A stretch of DNA of 8,228 bases. It comes from an uncultured Lachnospiraceae bacterium. GTDB taxonomy: Bacteria > Bacillota > Clostridia > Lachnospirales > Lachnospiraceae. The stretch is from contig USJG01000104.1 in assembly GCA_900554925.1 (NCBI GenBank), positions 1-8,228 of the forward strand, given 5' to 3'. Shown one piece after another: positions 1-6,212 of the stretch (position 1 is its first letter; the number at the start of each line of letters is the position of its first letter). The notes below the pieces were generated by a model that worked only from the letters and a program-made list of their open reading frames with translations, ran no database searches and had not been told where the DNA came from. Made by a program: the position numbers and the translations under genes.

Positions 1-51
1 TTATAATTATGTTAACTTTTTCTGAATGTTCTTTTGTTTCTTATTAATTAA

Positions 52-79
52 TTGACAAATTAACTGATGGTTGTACTAT
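52..79 (+). promoter_or_regulatory. Probable sigma-A-type promoter of the citrate synthase gene
   Basis: A perfect TTGACA -35 box (52-57) is followed after 16 bp by TACTAT (74-79), a 5/6 match to the -10 consensus. Transcription would start near 86, giving a 5' leader of about 50 nt that contains the 12-bp palindrome ATTTAATTAAAT (100-111). The flanking DNA is very AT-rich, as expected of a clostridial promoter. No riboswitch-like structure is apparent in the leader. Confidence 0.7.
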
Positions 80-138
80 TCTATTTCAGCATACACCTGA
101 TTTAATTAAATATTTTTTTATAGAAAGGAGCTTACTAG

Positions 139-1506
139 ATGGATCATAATGTATTTTCTGAAATTACACCCGACATCGTCCGCCTGGCTAAAATGAGTGA
201 AGAGGCCAATTTAATTGATACGGAACTTTTTACAAAATACGATGTCAAAAGAGGACTTCGTGATATAAACGGAAAAGGTGTTCTGGCCGGACTCACTAAT
301 ATATCTGATGTACGCGCCAAGGAAATTGTAGATGGCGTTGAAGTTCCTGCTCATGGGCGCCTCTTCTATCGCGGTTATGACGTAAAAGACCTGGTAGCCG
401 GCTTTACCAGGGATAACCGTTTTGGATTCGAGGAAGTAACTTATCTTCTTTTATTTGACAAACTGCCTGATGAGAAGGAGCTTGCCGATTTCAGGGCACT
501 GCTTTCCAAATACCGCTCTCTCCCCACCAGCTTTGTAAGAGATATTATTATGAAGGCACCCAGCAGCGACATGATGAACACTTTGGCCCGCAGTGTGCTT
601 ACACTGTATTCTTATGACGACCGCGCAGATGATGTATCCCTTCCCAACGTACTTAGACAGTGCCTGCAGCTTATCAGTCTGTTCCCGCTTTTGTCTATCT
701 ATGGGTACCAGGCATACTGCCATTATCACGATGGGAAGAGTCTGTTTATTCATCAGCCCGATCCCAATCTTTCCACTGCTGAAAATATACTCCATATTCT
801 GCGTCCTGACAGTTCCTACACTCCTTTGGAGGCGAAACTGTTAGATATTGCACTGGTATTACATATGGAACATGGGGGCGGCAACAACTCCTCATTTACG
901 ACTCACGTAGTCACCTCCTCCCTGACAGACACTTATTCTGTTATTGCCGCGGCTATAGGCTCTTTAAAAGGCCCCCGTCACGGCGGTGCAAACATCAAGG
1001 TCGTTCAGATGTTTGACGAAATGAAACGGGAAATAAAAGACTGGACAGACGAAGAGGAAGTAAGCAGCTACTTGCGCCGTCTGCTTCACAAAGAAGCCTT
1101 TGATCACGCTGGTCTTATCTATGGCGTAGGTCATGCAATTTATTCCAAGTCCGATCCAAGAGCAGTGATCTTAAAATCATTTGTAGAAAAGCTGTCTGTG
1201 GAAAAGGGACTTGAAAAAGAGTTTGCCCTGTACTCTCTTGTGGAAAAACTGGCCCCTGTGGTGATTGCAGATGAACGCCAGATGTATAAGGGAGTAAGCA
1301 TCAACGTAGATTTTTATTCAGGCTTTGTATATCATATGCTGGGGCTTCCTTTGGAGCTTTACACTCCCATCTTTGCCATTGCACGTATCACCGGATGGAG
1401 TGCCCACCGTATGGAAGAGCTGGCAAACAACGGCAAGATCATCCGTCCCGCATATAAGCCCATTGGTGAAGACCGCACTTATATTGATATGAATGACCGC
1501 CATTAA
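139..1506 (+). CDS. gltA: Citrate synthase (citrate/2-methylcitrate synthase family)
   Basis: This enzyme condenses acetyl-CoA with oxaloacetate to citrate in the cytoplasm. In anaerobic Clostridia it usually feeds a partial TCA branch to 2-oxoglutarate and glutamate. The 455-residue protein carries the family signatures: an active-site histidine in EHGGGNNSS (His245), GPRHGGAN (278-285), the second histidine in GVGHAIYSKSDPR (His332) and the catalytic aspartate in NVDFYSG (Asp391). About 50 residues precede the conserved core, which is typical of the longer Lachnospiraceae form. The ATG start is well set by AAAGGAG at 124-130, 8 nt upstream. It is monocistronic, with its own promoter and a strong terminator just after the stop. 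A 2-methylcitrate synthase activity cannot be excluded from sequence, but no prp genes are nearby. The catalytic residues are intact, so the gene is probably functional. Confidence 0.95.
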   Translation: MDHNVFSEITPDIVRLAKMSEEANLIDTELFTKYDVKRGLRDINGKGVLAGLTNISDVRAKEIVDGVEVPAHGRLFYRGYDVKDLVAGFTRDNRFGFEEVTYLLLFDKLPDEKELADFRALLSKYRSLPTSFVRDIIMKAPSSDMMNTLARSVLTLYSYDDRADDVSLPNVLRQCLQLISLFPLLSIYGYQAYCHYHDGKSLFIHQPDPNLSTAENILHILRPDSSYTPLEAKLLDIALVLHMEHGGGNNSSFTTHVVTSSLTDTYSVIAAAIGSLKGPRHGGANIKVVQMFDEMKREIKDWTDEEEVSSYLRRLLHKEAFDHAGLIYGVGHAIYSKSDPRAVILKSFVEKLSVEKGLEKEFALYSLVEKLAPVVIADERQMYKGVSINVDFYSGFVYHMLGLPLELYTPIFAIARITGWSAHRMEELANNGKIIRPAYKPIGEDRTYIDMNDRH

Positions 1507-1536
1507 TTCTATTCATAAAATTTCATGCAAATTGAT

Positions 1537-1570
1537 AAACCCCTTAGACATTTTCCATCTAAGGGGTTTT
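1537..1570 (+). terminator. Rho-independent terminator, probably bidirectional
   Basis: A perfect 12-bp stem (1537-1548 paired with 1558-1569, core CCCCTTAGA/TCTAAGGGG) encloses a 9-nt loop, followed on the + strand by TTTTGATTTTA. It starts 30 nt after the citrate synthase stop and ends 5 nt before the 3' end of the convergent REC-GGDEF gene, so it probably ends transcription from both sides. The T-tract is weaker on the - strand. Confidence 0.9.
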
Positions 1571-1574
1571 GATT

Positions 1575-2918
1575 TTATGTCAGGGCCGGACTTACACTCT
1601 GCATCTCGTAGGTCAGTTTCATAGTATCATCCTGAAGCACCTCGTCAAATTTCCGCTGGATTCTGTGAGCCACCATATTTCCATTATCATAGGACGCATT
1701 GATGAGGATAGCCATGTACTGTACATTTCCGCATCTGGCAGCCACATCCCCACGCCTGAGGGCTTTAGAAACAGCCTCCTCAAGGCCTCTGATTCCTTTG
1801 CTGGCTCTTTCGCTTTCTATCTTATCCCCAGCAGCATCCTGCACTGTAAACAGCACCATCTGAACATCCTGGCTTTTTCTTTCCATACATTGGGAAACAA
1901 ACCGGTAAATCCTCTTAAATCCGTCATATTCCACCTGACAGGTACCTTCTTCATTTTCTTTTTCCCGTATCAGCCGCTGCAATTTCAGAAGATCGATCAG
2001 CTTTTTCTCTTCCTCTGCCTTCTGATTTTCTTTTTCGGCATCACCATAAAAGTGAAATCCGCACTTTCCATTCTGCTTAACATAATACAGCGCCTTATCC
2101 GCTGCCATATACAATTCCGAAAATCCATTTCCATCTGCCGGCTTTTCCGAAATACCTATGGAAACGGATACCTTAAAGTCACAGTTTTCCGGAAGTATCT
2201 CATTGATTTCAAATTCAATTCCGGCTATCAGACGTCTTAAAATTTTTTTCAGTTTATTCTTATCATATTCTTTAGGGATATATACCGCAAACTCATCTCC
2301 CCCCAGACGACATACGCTGCCTTCTTTACCAACCTCCTCTTTTAAGACTCCGGCAAATCTTACCAGTACTTCATCCCCCACAACATGTCCAAAGGTATCG
2401 TTTACCAGTTTGAAATTGTCAATGTCAAGCAGCAAAAAGAAACCTTTTTCCTCTCTGTTGTCGGTCTGGTTCAGCAGATTTTCCATATATCTTCTGTTGA
2501 GCAGATCTGTCAGTCCGTCTTTCTGGGCTATATCCTGCAGAACCTTCTTCTGTTCTGTCATCTGAAGGATTTTACCGATTCTGCTGCGCATGATTTCCGG
2601 TTCAAAGGGCTTTCTTAAAAAGTCCATGGCTCCCATTTTAAGTCCTTTGATCTCACTTTCTTTATCAGTACCTGCTGTCAGGAAGACCACTGGAATATCC
2701 TTAAGTTCATCATCCTGCTTAAGATGTTCCATCACTTCATAACCATCCATGCCCGGCATATAAATATCAAGCAAAATCAAATCCGGTATCTTCTCCTTTA
2801 AAAGCAATAATGCCTCTTCTCCCGATCTTGCCATTGTTATTTCGTAGATATCTTTCAATACCTCTGCCGCGCATTTCAAATTCGTTTTTACGTCATCTAC
2901 TATTAAAATATGTTTCAT
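1575..2918 (-). CDS. Response regulator with REC, GGDEF and degenerate GGDEF-like domain (putative diguanylate cyclase)
   Basis: This is a cytoplasmic signalling protein of 447 residues. Residues 1-120 form a receiver domain with acidic residues Asp8/Asp9, phosphoacceptor Asp51 (LILLDIYMPGMDG), Thr81 and Lys103 (RKPF). Residues 130-293 form a GGDEF domain with DGLTDLLNRR, DIDNFKLVNDTFGH and an intact GGDEF at 206-210, so c-di-GMP synthesis gated by phosphorylation is likely. The usual RxxD inhibitory site before GGDEF is absent (GKEG there). After a charged helical linker (about 294-325), residues 330-447 look like a second GGDEF fold in which the signature reads GNVQY (397-401). I chose the ATG of MKHILIVDD, the normal start of a receiver domain, with GGGAGA 12 nt upstream; a TTG at 2948 would add ten residues. 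It lies 42 nt behind thrC and is probably co-transcribed. No histidine kinase is adjacent. Confidence 0.9.
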   Translation of the reverse strand: MKHILIVDDVKTNLKCAAEVLKDIYEITMARSGEEALLLLKEKIPDLILLDIYMPGMDGYEVMEHLKQDDELKDIPVVFLTAGTDKESEIKGLKMGAMDFLRKPFEPEIMRSRIGKILQMTEQKKVLQDIAQKDGLTDLLNRRYMENLLNQTDNREEKGFFLLLDIDNFKLVNDTFGHVVGDEVLVRFAGVLKEEVGKEGSVCRLGGDEFAVYIPKEYDKNKLKKILRRLIAGIEFEINEILPENCDFKVSVSIGISEKPADGNGFSELYMAADKALYYVKQNGKCGFHFYGDAEKENQKAEEEKKLIDLLKLQRLIREKENEEGTCQVEYDGFKRIYRFVSQCMERKSQDVQMVLFTVQDAAGDKIESERASKGIRGLEEAVSKALRRGDVAARCGNVQYMAILINASYDNGNMVAHRIQRKFDEVLQDDTMKLTYEMQSVSPALT

Positions 2919-2947
2919 ATCCACAGTGTCTCTCCCATTTCTTTCCA

Positions 2948-2966
2948 ATCTGACAAAAAATCAGAT
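2948..2966 (-). repeat. Short inverted repeat over the thrC stop codon
   Basis: ATCTGA (2948-2953) and TCAGAT (2961-2966) form a perfect 6-bp stem around a 7-nt loop that reads TTTTTTG on the coding strand. It covers the thrC stop codon and lies in the 42-nt gap before the REC-GGDEF gene. The T-run sits in the loop rather than after the stem, so it is not a normal terminator. It may be a small intercistronic hairpin, or chance. Confidence 0.35.
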
Positions 2967-4448
2967 GCCAAGGAATTTCATTACAGTCTGCTTCATTTCT
3001 TCTTTTTCACACACTTGATCATGTATTACCGACGCGGTTCTGATTTCTTCAATTGCTTTTGGAACAGCCACTGAAGATATTTCTGACAGCTTATCAACAA
3101 GCTCAAAATCACTCATCGCATCATATTTATGATCAATGGCGTTCATAACGCTTCTTGTAAACTTGTAAGGGCTTGCTGTGGAAGCAATGACAGCCGGTTT
3201 ATCGTCCTTAGTTTCCTGCCTGTACTTATCATAAACACAGGAGGCAACCGCAGTATGGGTATCGATCACATAACCGGTACTGTCGTAGAGATCATGTATT
3301 TTCTTAAAAGTCTCCTCTTCACTTGCGTAATTTCCATAAAAGTCAGTGAGCTGAGCTTTCATTTCCTCTGTAATCTTGTATACGCCTCCCTGATTAAGGG
3401 CTGCCATTAATTCTTTATTCTTATCCGGATCATTTCCTGCAATACGGTAAATCAGCCTTTCCAGATTGCTGGAAATCAGAATGTCCATGGAAGGGGAAGC
3501 CGTCAAAACAAATTCTCTGTTTCTGTCGTAGGTTCCTGAGCGGAAGAAATCATAAAGCACCTTATTTTCGTTGGAAGCACAGATCAGTTTATCAATGGGA
3601 AGTCCCATCTGCTTCGCATAAAATGCCGCCAGAATATTTCCAAAATTACCGGTAGGCACTACCACATTGATCTTATCGCCGCTTTTAATACGTTCCTCCT
3701 TTAAAAGCTTCACATAGGCATACACATAATATACGATCTGAGGCACTAAACGTCCGATATTAATGGAGTTGGCAGATGAAAACTGGAAGCCTTTTTCATT
3801 CATGTAAGCAGCCAGCCCGCTGTCGCCAAATATCTTCTTAACCCCCGTCTGCGCATCATCAAAATTTCCGTAGATTCCTACAACATATGTATTTTTCCCC
3901 TTCTGGGTAACCATTTGCTTTTCCTGAATGGGGCTTACACCGTTCTTGGGGTAAAATACGATAATCCTTGTCCCCTCTACATCAGCAAAGCCGGCTAATG
4001 CCGCTTTGCCGGTATCGCCGGAGGTCGCTGTAAGAATTACGATTTCATTTTTTACCTGATTCTTCTTAGCTGAAGTTGTCAGCAAATGAGGAAGAATAGA
4101 AAGAGCCATATCCTTAAAGGCTATGGTAGCACCATGGAATAACTCCAGATAATATGCTCCCTCAGCCTCCACCATAGGCGCAATCTCTTCCGTATCAAAT
4201 TTTGAATCATATGCTTTCGCAATACAATCCTCAAGCTCCTGTTTCGTGAAATCAGTGAGATACAGCTTCATTACTTCATAAGCAACTTGTCCGTAAGTCA
4301 TCTCTGACAGTTCCTCAAGGGTTTTATCTAAAGCAGGAATCTTATCCGGTACAAATAATCCTCCATCCTCAGAAAGTCCTTTTAAAATTGCCTGTGAAGC
4401 TTTCACCGGATTTCCTTCTGATCTTGTGCTGCTATACAATATTTCCAT
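2961..4448 (-). CDS. thrC: Threonine synthase
   Basis: Threonine synthase is a PLP enzyme that converts O-phospho-L-homoserine to L-threonine and phosphate, the last step of threonine synthesis. The 495-residue protein shows the family motifs in order: N-terminal YSSTRSEG, the PLP-lysine motif LFHGATIAFKDMA (Lys112), TATSGDTGKAA (140-150), SANSIN (225-230), the PLP-phosphate loop PTGNFGN (265-271) and SPSMDI (318-323). The length fits the long bacterial/fungal type rather than the short, roughly 350-residue type. The ATG at 4448 (MEILYSSTRS) is preferred because the family begins just before the YxSTR motif and AGGGA lies 5 nt upstream; a TTG at 4469 would add seven residues. It has its own promoter and is followed by the REC-GGDEF gene. 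No hom or thrB gene is in the window, so threonine synthesis is not fully clustered here. Confidence 0.96.
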   Translation of the reverse strand: MEILYSSTRSEGNPVKASQAILKGLSEDGGLFVPDKIPALDKTLEELSEMTYGQVAYEVMKLYLTDFTKQELEDCIAKAYDSKFDTEEIAPMVEAEGAYYLELFHGATIAFKDMALSILPHLLTTSAKKNQVKNEIVILTATSGDTGKAALAGFADVEGTRIIVFYPKNGVSPIQEKQMVTQKGKNTYVVGIYGNFDDAQTGVKKIFGDSGLAAYMNEKGFQFSSANSINIGRLVPQIVYYVYAYVKLLKEERIKSGDKINVVVPTGNFGNILAAFYAKQMGLPIDKLICASNENKVLYDFFRSGTYDRNREFVLTASPSMDILISSNLERLIYRIAGNDPDKNKELMAALNQGGVYKITEEMKAQLTDFYGNYASEEETFKKIHDLYDSTGYVIDTHTAVASCVYDKYRQETKDDKPAVIASTASPYKFTRSVMNAIDHKYDAMSDFELVDKLSEISSVAVPKAIEEIRTASVIHDQVCEKEEMKQTVMKFLGI

Positions 4449-4493
4449 TTTAGTCCCTGTGCCTTTCAACTTTTTACTTCTTAAGTTCTGTGC

Positions 4494-4508
4494 GGCAGAT
4501 ATTCTGCC
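4494..4508 (-). promoter_or_regulatory. Hairpin in the thrC leader
   Basis: GGCAGA (4494-4499) and TCTGCC (4503-4508) are perfect 6-bp arms with a 3-nt loop. With the predicted -10 box at 4522-4527, transcription would start near 4515, so this stem would lie almost at the 5' end of the thrC mRNA, about 45 nt before the start codon. It could protect the 5' end or be a DNA operator. There is no following T-run and no room for a T-box or a large attenuator. Confidence 0.4.
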
Positions 4509-4521
4509 CGAATTATTTCAC

Positions 4522-4550
4522 ATTTTAACACAAACTTAAGGCTTTTACAA
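4522..4550 (-). promoter_or_regulatory. Probable sigma-A-type promoter of thrC
   Basis: Read on the - strand, TTGTAA (4545-4550) and TAAAAT (4522-4527) are separated by exactly 17 bp, each matching the consensus at four or five of six positions. The predicted start near 4515 gives a leader of roughly 65 nt. The promoter lies between thrC and the upstream hydrolase gene, so thrC need not depend on read-through from that gene. Confidence 0.6.
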
Positions 4551-4558
4551 CGAAAAGC
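4541..4558. repeat. Inverted repeat overlapping the thrC -35 box
   Basis: GCTTTT (4541-4546) and AAAAGC (4553-4558) are perfect 6-bp arms around ACAACG and contain the proposed -35 hexamer of thrC. This position suits a repressor operator. A weak hairpin at the end of the upstream hydrolase transcript is an alternative, although no T-run follows. Confidence 0.35.
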
Positions 4559-4590
4559 ACACAAATTTAAACACTTATGGGTCTTTATTA

Positions 4591-5214
4591 CTAGTTTGTA
4601 AAAAATTCATGTCCTCCATGCTCAAAAAGTTTTGTTAAAGAGTTATCAAACCACTGCATTTTTTCCGGATCTGCATATTTTCTGGAAGCAAAATAAAGTG
4701 CTCCCTGGGTAATATCTTCTCCTGCAAGAACACGATCCACCGCCTCTATGGTTTCCTGTGTCACCCTGGCATTTTCATAAGTTCCGTTGGCTATGGGTGA
4801 AAACTGATATACTCCGTTTTCCTTCTGCATGACCACTTCTGTAACAGTCCCCGGAAACTTACTGTCATTAACACGGTTTAGAATTACACCTGCCACCAGC
4901 ATTTTTCCTTCCTCATCCTCATTGCCTGCTTCGGCCTGTACGATTTTGAGAAGCGCTTCATAGTCTGCTTCAGATAAATTGTATTTGCATTCCTTTTCCA
5001 GGATCACATAATCTACAATTCTCTGTCCCGACGCCGCTCTCTTTAGCACTCCAAAAAACTTGTCCTGCTCAGGTTCTGAATAGTTCTCCGTCAAACGAAT
5101 CTTAAATGCCGGTGTAGACGCCAGTCTGTTCATCTGCGCCCCCTTTACGCAAAACCATCCTGTCACCATCAGCATATTGCAAAGAAACAACTGCAATATA
5201 AATTTTTTATACAT
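4591..5214 (-). CDS. SleB-family cell wall hydrolase (Hydrolase_2 domain), exported
   Basis: This is a predicted peptidoglycan hydrolase of the SleB/Hydrolase_2 family, whose characterised members are lytic transglycosylases acting in spore cortex lysis or wall turnover. The 207-residue protein begins with a basic, hydrophobic N-terminus (about 3-24), a signal peptide or membrane anchor. The catalytic domain spans about 85-207: LLKIVQAEAGNEDEEGK with the probable catalytic Glu95, VAGVILNRV (108-115), FSPIANG (138-144), GALYF (171-175) and the terminal GGHEFF (200-205). It lacks the N-terminal peptidoglycan-binding repeats of true SleB, so a germination role cannot be assumed. Residues 25-84 match nothing I recognise. 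The ATG start has a somewhat distant AAAGGA about 12 nt upstream. It is divergent from the AP2-domain gene and is followed by the separate thrC promoter, so it is probably monocistronic. Confidence 0.85.
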   Translation of the reverse strand: MYKKFILQLFLCNMLMVTGWFCVKGAQMNRLASTPAFKIRLTENYSEPEQDKFFGVLKRAASGQRIVDYVILEKECKYNLSEADYEALLKIVQAEAGNEDEEGKMLVAGVILNRVNDSKFPGTVTEVVMQKENGVYQFSPIANGTYENARVTQETIEAVDRVLAGEDITQGALYFASRKYADPEKMQWFDNSLTKLFEHGGHEFFTN

Positions 5215-5286
5215 GCTCTATACGCATCCTTTCTTCTTTCAAATCCTGCCCACTTGAAATAATTTTGTTTGTAACATTTCTTTAAT

Positions 5287-5294
5287 ATTTTATA
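5287..5294 (-). promoter_or_regulatory. Possible -10 element for the SleB-family gene
   Basis: On the - strand, TATAAAAT (5287-5294) lies about 75 nt before the hydrolase start codon. No good -35 box sits 16-18 bp upstream: AGAAAT is at 17 bp and TTTAGA at 20 bp. The promoter may need an activator or use another sigma factor. I found no clear sigma-E, -G or -K pattern. Confidence 0.35.
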
Positions 5295-5304
5295 CAGTTA
5301 CTGC

Positions 5305-5317
5305 CAAAAATATTTCT
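5305..5317 (+). repeat. Direct repeat, copy 1 (CAAAAATATTTCT)
   Basis: This is the first of two identical 13-bp sequences in the divergent region between the SleB-family and AP2-domain genes. It contains the palindromic core AAATATTT (5308-5315). It lies just upstream of the proposed -10 element of the - strand gene, where a -35 box would be expected. Confidence 0.55.
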
Positions 5318-5338
5318 AAAATTTGCATTCACAGGTAA

Positions 5339-5371
5339 TTTGTTTCAAAAATATTTCTTTTATGATAAAAT
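5339..5371 (+). promoter_or_regulatory. Possible promoter of the AP2-domain gene
   Basis: Two overlapping readings exist: TTTGTT (5339-5344), 16 bp, TATGAT (5361-5366); or TTTCAA (5343-5348), 17 bp, TAAAAT (5366-5371). The -10 candidates are good and the -35 boxes weak. Direct repeat copy 2 fills the spacer, so a protein bound there would compete with polymerase. The start would fall near 5375, about 40 nt before the ATG. Confidence 0.45.
5346..5358 (+). repeat. Direct repeat, copy 2 (CAAAAATATTTCT)
   Basis: This copy is identical to 5305-5317 and starts 41 bp from it, close to four helical turns, so both copies face the same side of the DNA. The palindromic core AAATATTT is at 5349-5356. 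It sits between the candidate -35 and -10 boxes of the AP2-domain gene. Confidence 0.55.
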
Positions 5372-5403
5372 AATAAGGAAAAAATCACTGGCCAATAGCT
5401 ATC

Positions 5404-5409
5404 AAGGAG
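5404..5409 (+). promoter_or_regulatory. Ribosome binding site that sets the AP2 gene start
   Basis: AAGGAG lies 5 nt before the ATG at 5415. It favours that start over the in-frame TTG at 5340, which has no such site and would place 25 low-complexity residues inside the promoter region. Confidence 0.8.
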
Positions 5410-5414
5410 CGTAT

Positions 5415-6212
5415 ATGGAACAAAATCTTCCCGGCGTATTTACAGCTACCAAAAAAGATGGCACTGTTTATTACCGTGCTTCCATAACCCACAGGAAAAA
5501 ACATATCAGCTTAGGCAGTTATGAGACTGCTGTGCTTGCTTATGGTGCCTATCTTGAGGGCAGCTCGCTGCTTACTGATATTTCACTTAACCTCAGCGCC
5601 TATTCCAGCCTTCGGATCCTTCCTTTTTCCAAGTGGGTCTCCTTAATCAATTACAGGGATAACGGAATTTATTTTTCAACCCCCATTTATATGCGCAAAA
5701 AATACTTTGAATACTATCTTTCACCGGACATGATACTGAAGTTTGATATAGACGACCTGTTTTATTACTCCTCTCACAAAATCATGATGCGGGGACGCCA
5801 TTTTTTTGTTTCGGATTATGGCATGCAGGTCAACATTATGAACAGATATGGCATTAAAAACTATGCGGTTTCAGGCAGGGATTACCGTTTCGTAAACGGT
5901 GACGATATGGATTTCAGATATGAAAACATAGACATTTTAAATACTTACCATGGCGTTGTCAGAAAAATCACGAAAAAGGGCATCCGCTACACTGCCAGGA
6001 TCCATATTAACGGAAACTATACCATCGGCACCTATGACAGTGATATCGAAGCCGCCATTGCCTATAATAAGGCTATTGATCTGTTAAAAAAAGCCGGCGT
6101 AACCAGGAACTTTTCTCCAAATTATCTGGAAAACCTTTCTCCTTCTGCTTACGCCGACATCTATTCAAAACTGCATATTTCTCCCAAAATCACAAATTAT
6201 TTACGAGTATAA
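5415..6212 (+). CDS. AP2-domain protein with degenerate HNH-like core; probable DNA-binding protein
   Basis: The 265-residue protein appears cytoplasmic, with no signal peptide or membrane segment. Two AP2-like modules are visible: about 6-53 (GVFTATKKDG, YYRASI, ISLGSYET, AYGAYLEGSSLL) and 179-225 (GVVRKITKKG, RYTARIHING, TIGTYDSDIEAAIAYNKA). They align with each other as an internal repeat. Between them, residues 157-175 (YRFVNGDDMDFRYENIDIL) resemble the HxNGDxxDNRxxNL core of AP2/HNH homing endonucleases, but Phe159 replaces the nuclease histidine and Phe167 replaces the Asn after Asp. Inference: a homing-endonuclease-derived protein that kept DNA binding and lost cleavage, perhaps acting as a regulator. 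The gene is divergent from the SleB-family gene and its 3' end overlaps the GH25-like gene by 16 bp. Its targets are unknown; the 13-bp repeats upstream are candidates. The AP2 assignment is fairly sure; the HNH ancestry is less so. Confidence 0.8.
   Translation: MEQNLPGVFTATKKDGTVYYRASITHRKKHISLGSYETAVLAYGAYLEGSSLLTDISLNLSAYSSLRILPFSKWVSLINYRDNGIYFSTPIYMRKKYFEYYLSPDMILKFDIDDLFYYSSHKIMMRGRHFFVSDYGMQVNIMNRYGIKNYAVSGRDYRFVNGDDMDFRYENIDILNTYHGVVRKITKKGIRYTARIHINGNYTIGTYDSDIEAAIAYNKAIDLLKKAGVTRNFSPNYLENLSPSAYADIYSKLHISPKITNYLRV

Noticed and set aside
16..30. A CodY-box-like sequence (CTTTTTCTGAATGTT) upstream of the citrate synthase promoter.
   Set aside because: It has four mismatches to the 15-bp AATTTTCWGAAAATT consensus in very AT-rich DNA, so a chance match is likely. 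Conservation in relatives would be needed.
1569..2240. A 223-codon open frame on the + strand opposite the REC-GGDEF gene.
   Set aside because: It starts inside the terminator, lacks a ribosome binding site and has a low-complexity Phe/Ile/Ser/Leu-rich composition typical of antisense to a charged protein. The - strand frame has clear REC and GGDEF motifs.
2158..2618. Two further + strand open frames of 135 and 77 codons opposite the REC-GGDEF gene.
   Set aside because: Both are antisense shadows of the conserved GGDEF coding region, with no recognisable domain or start signal.
5207..5227. A six-codon upstream ORF (ATG at 5227, MRIEHV) overlapping the start of the SleB-family gene.
   Set aside because: The purine-rich site directly abuts its ATG with no spacing, so it is unlikely to be translated; it looks accidental.
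5340..5414. A TTG-initiated 25-residue extension of the AP2-domain protein.
   Set aside because: It lies over the promoter candidates, has no ribosome binding site, and the ATG at 5415 has AAGGAG 5 nt upstream.
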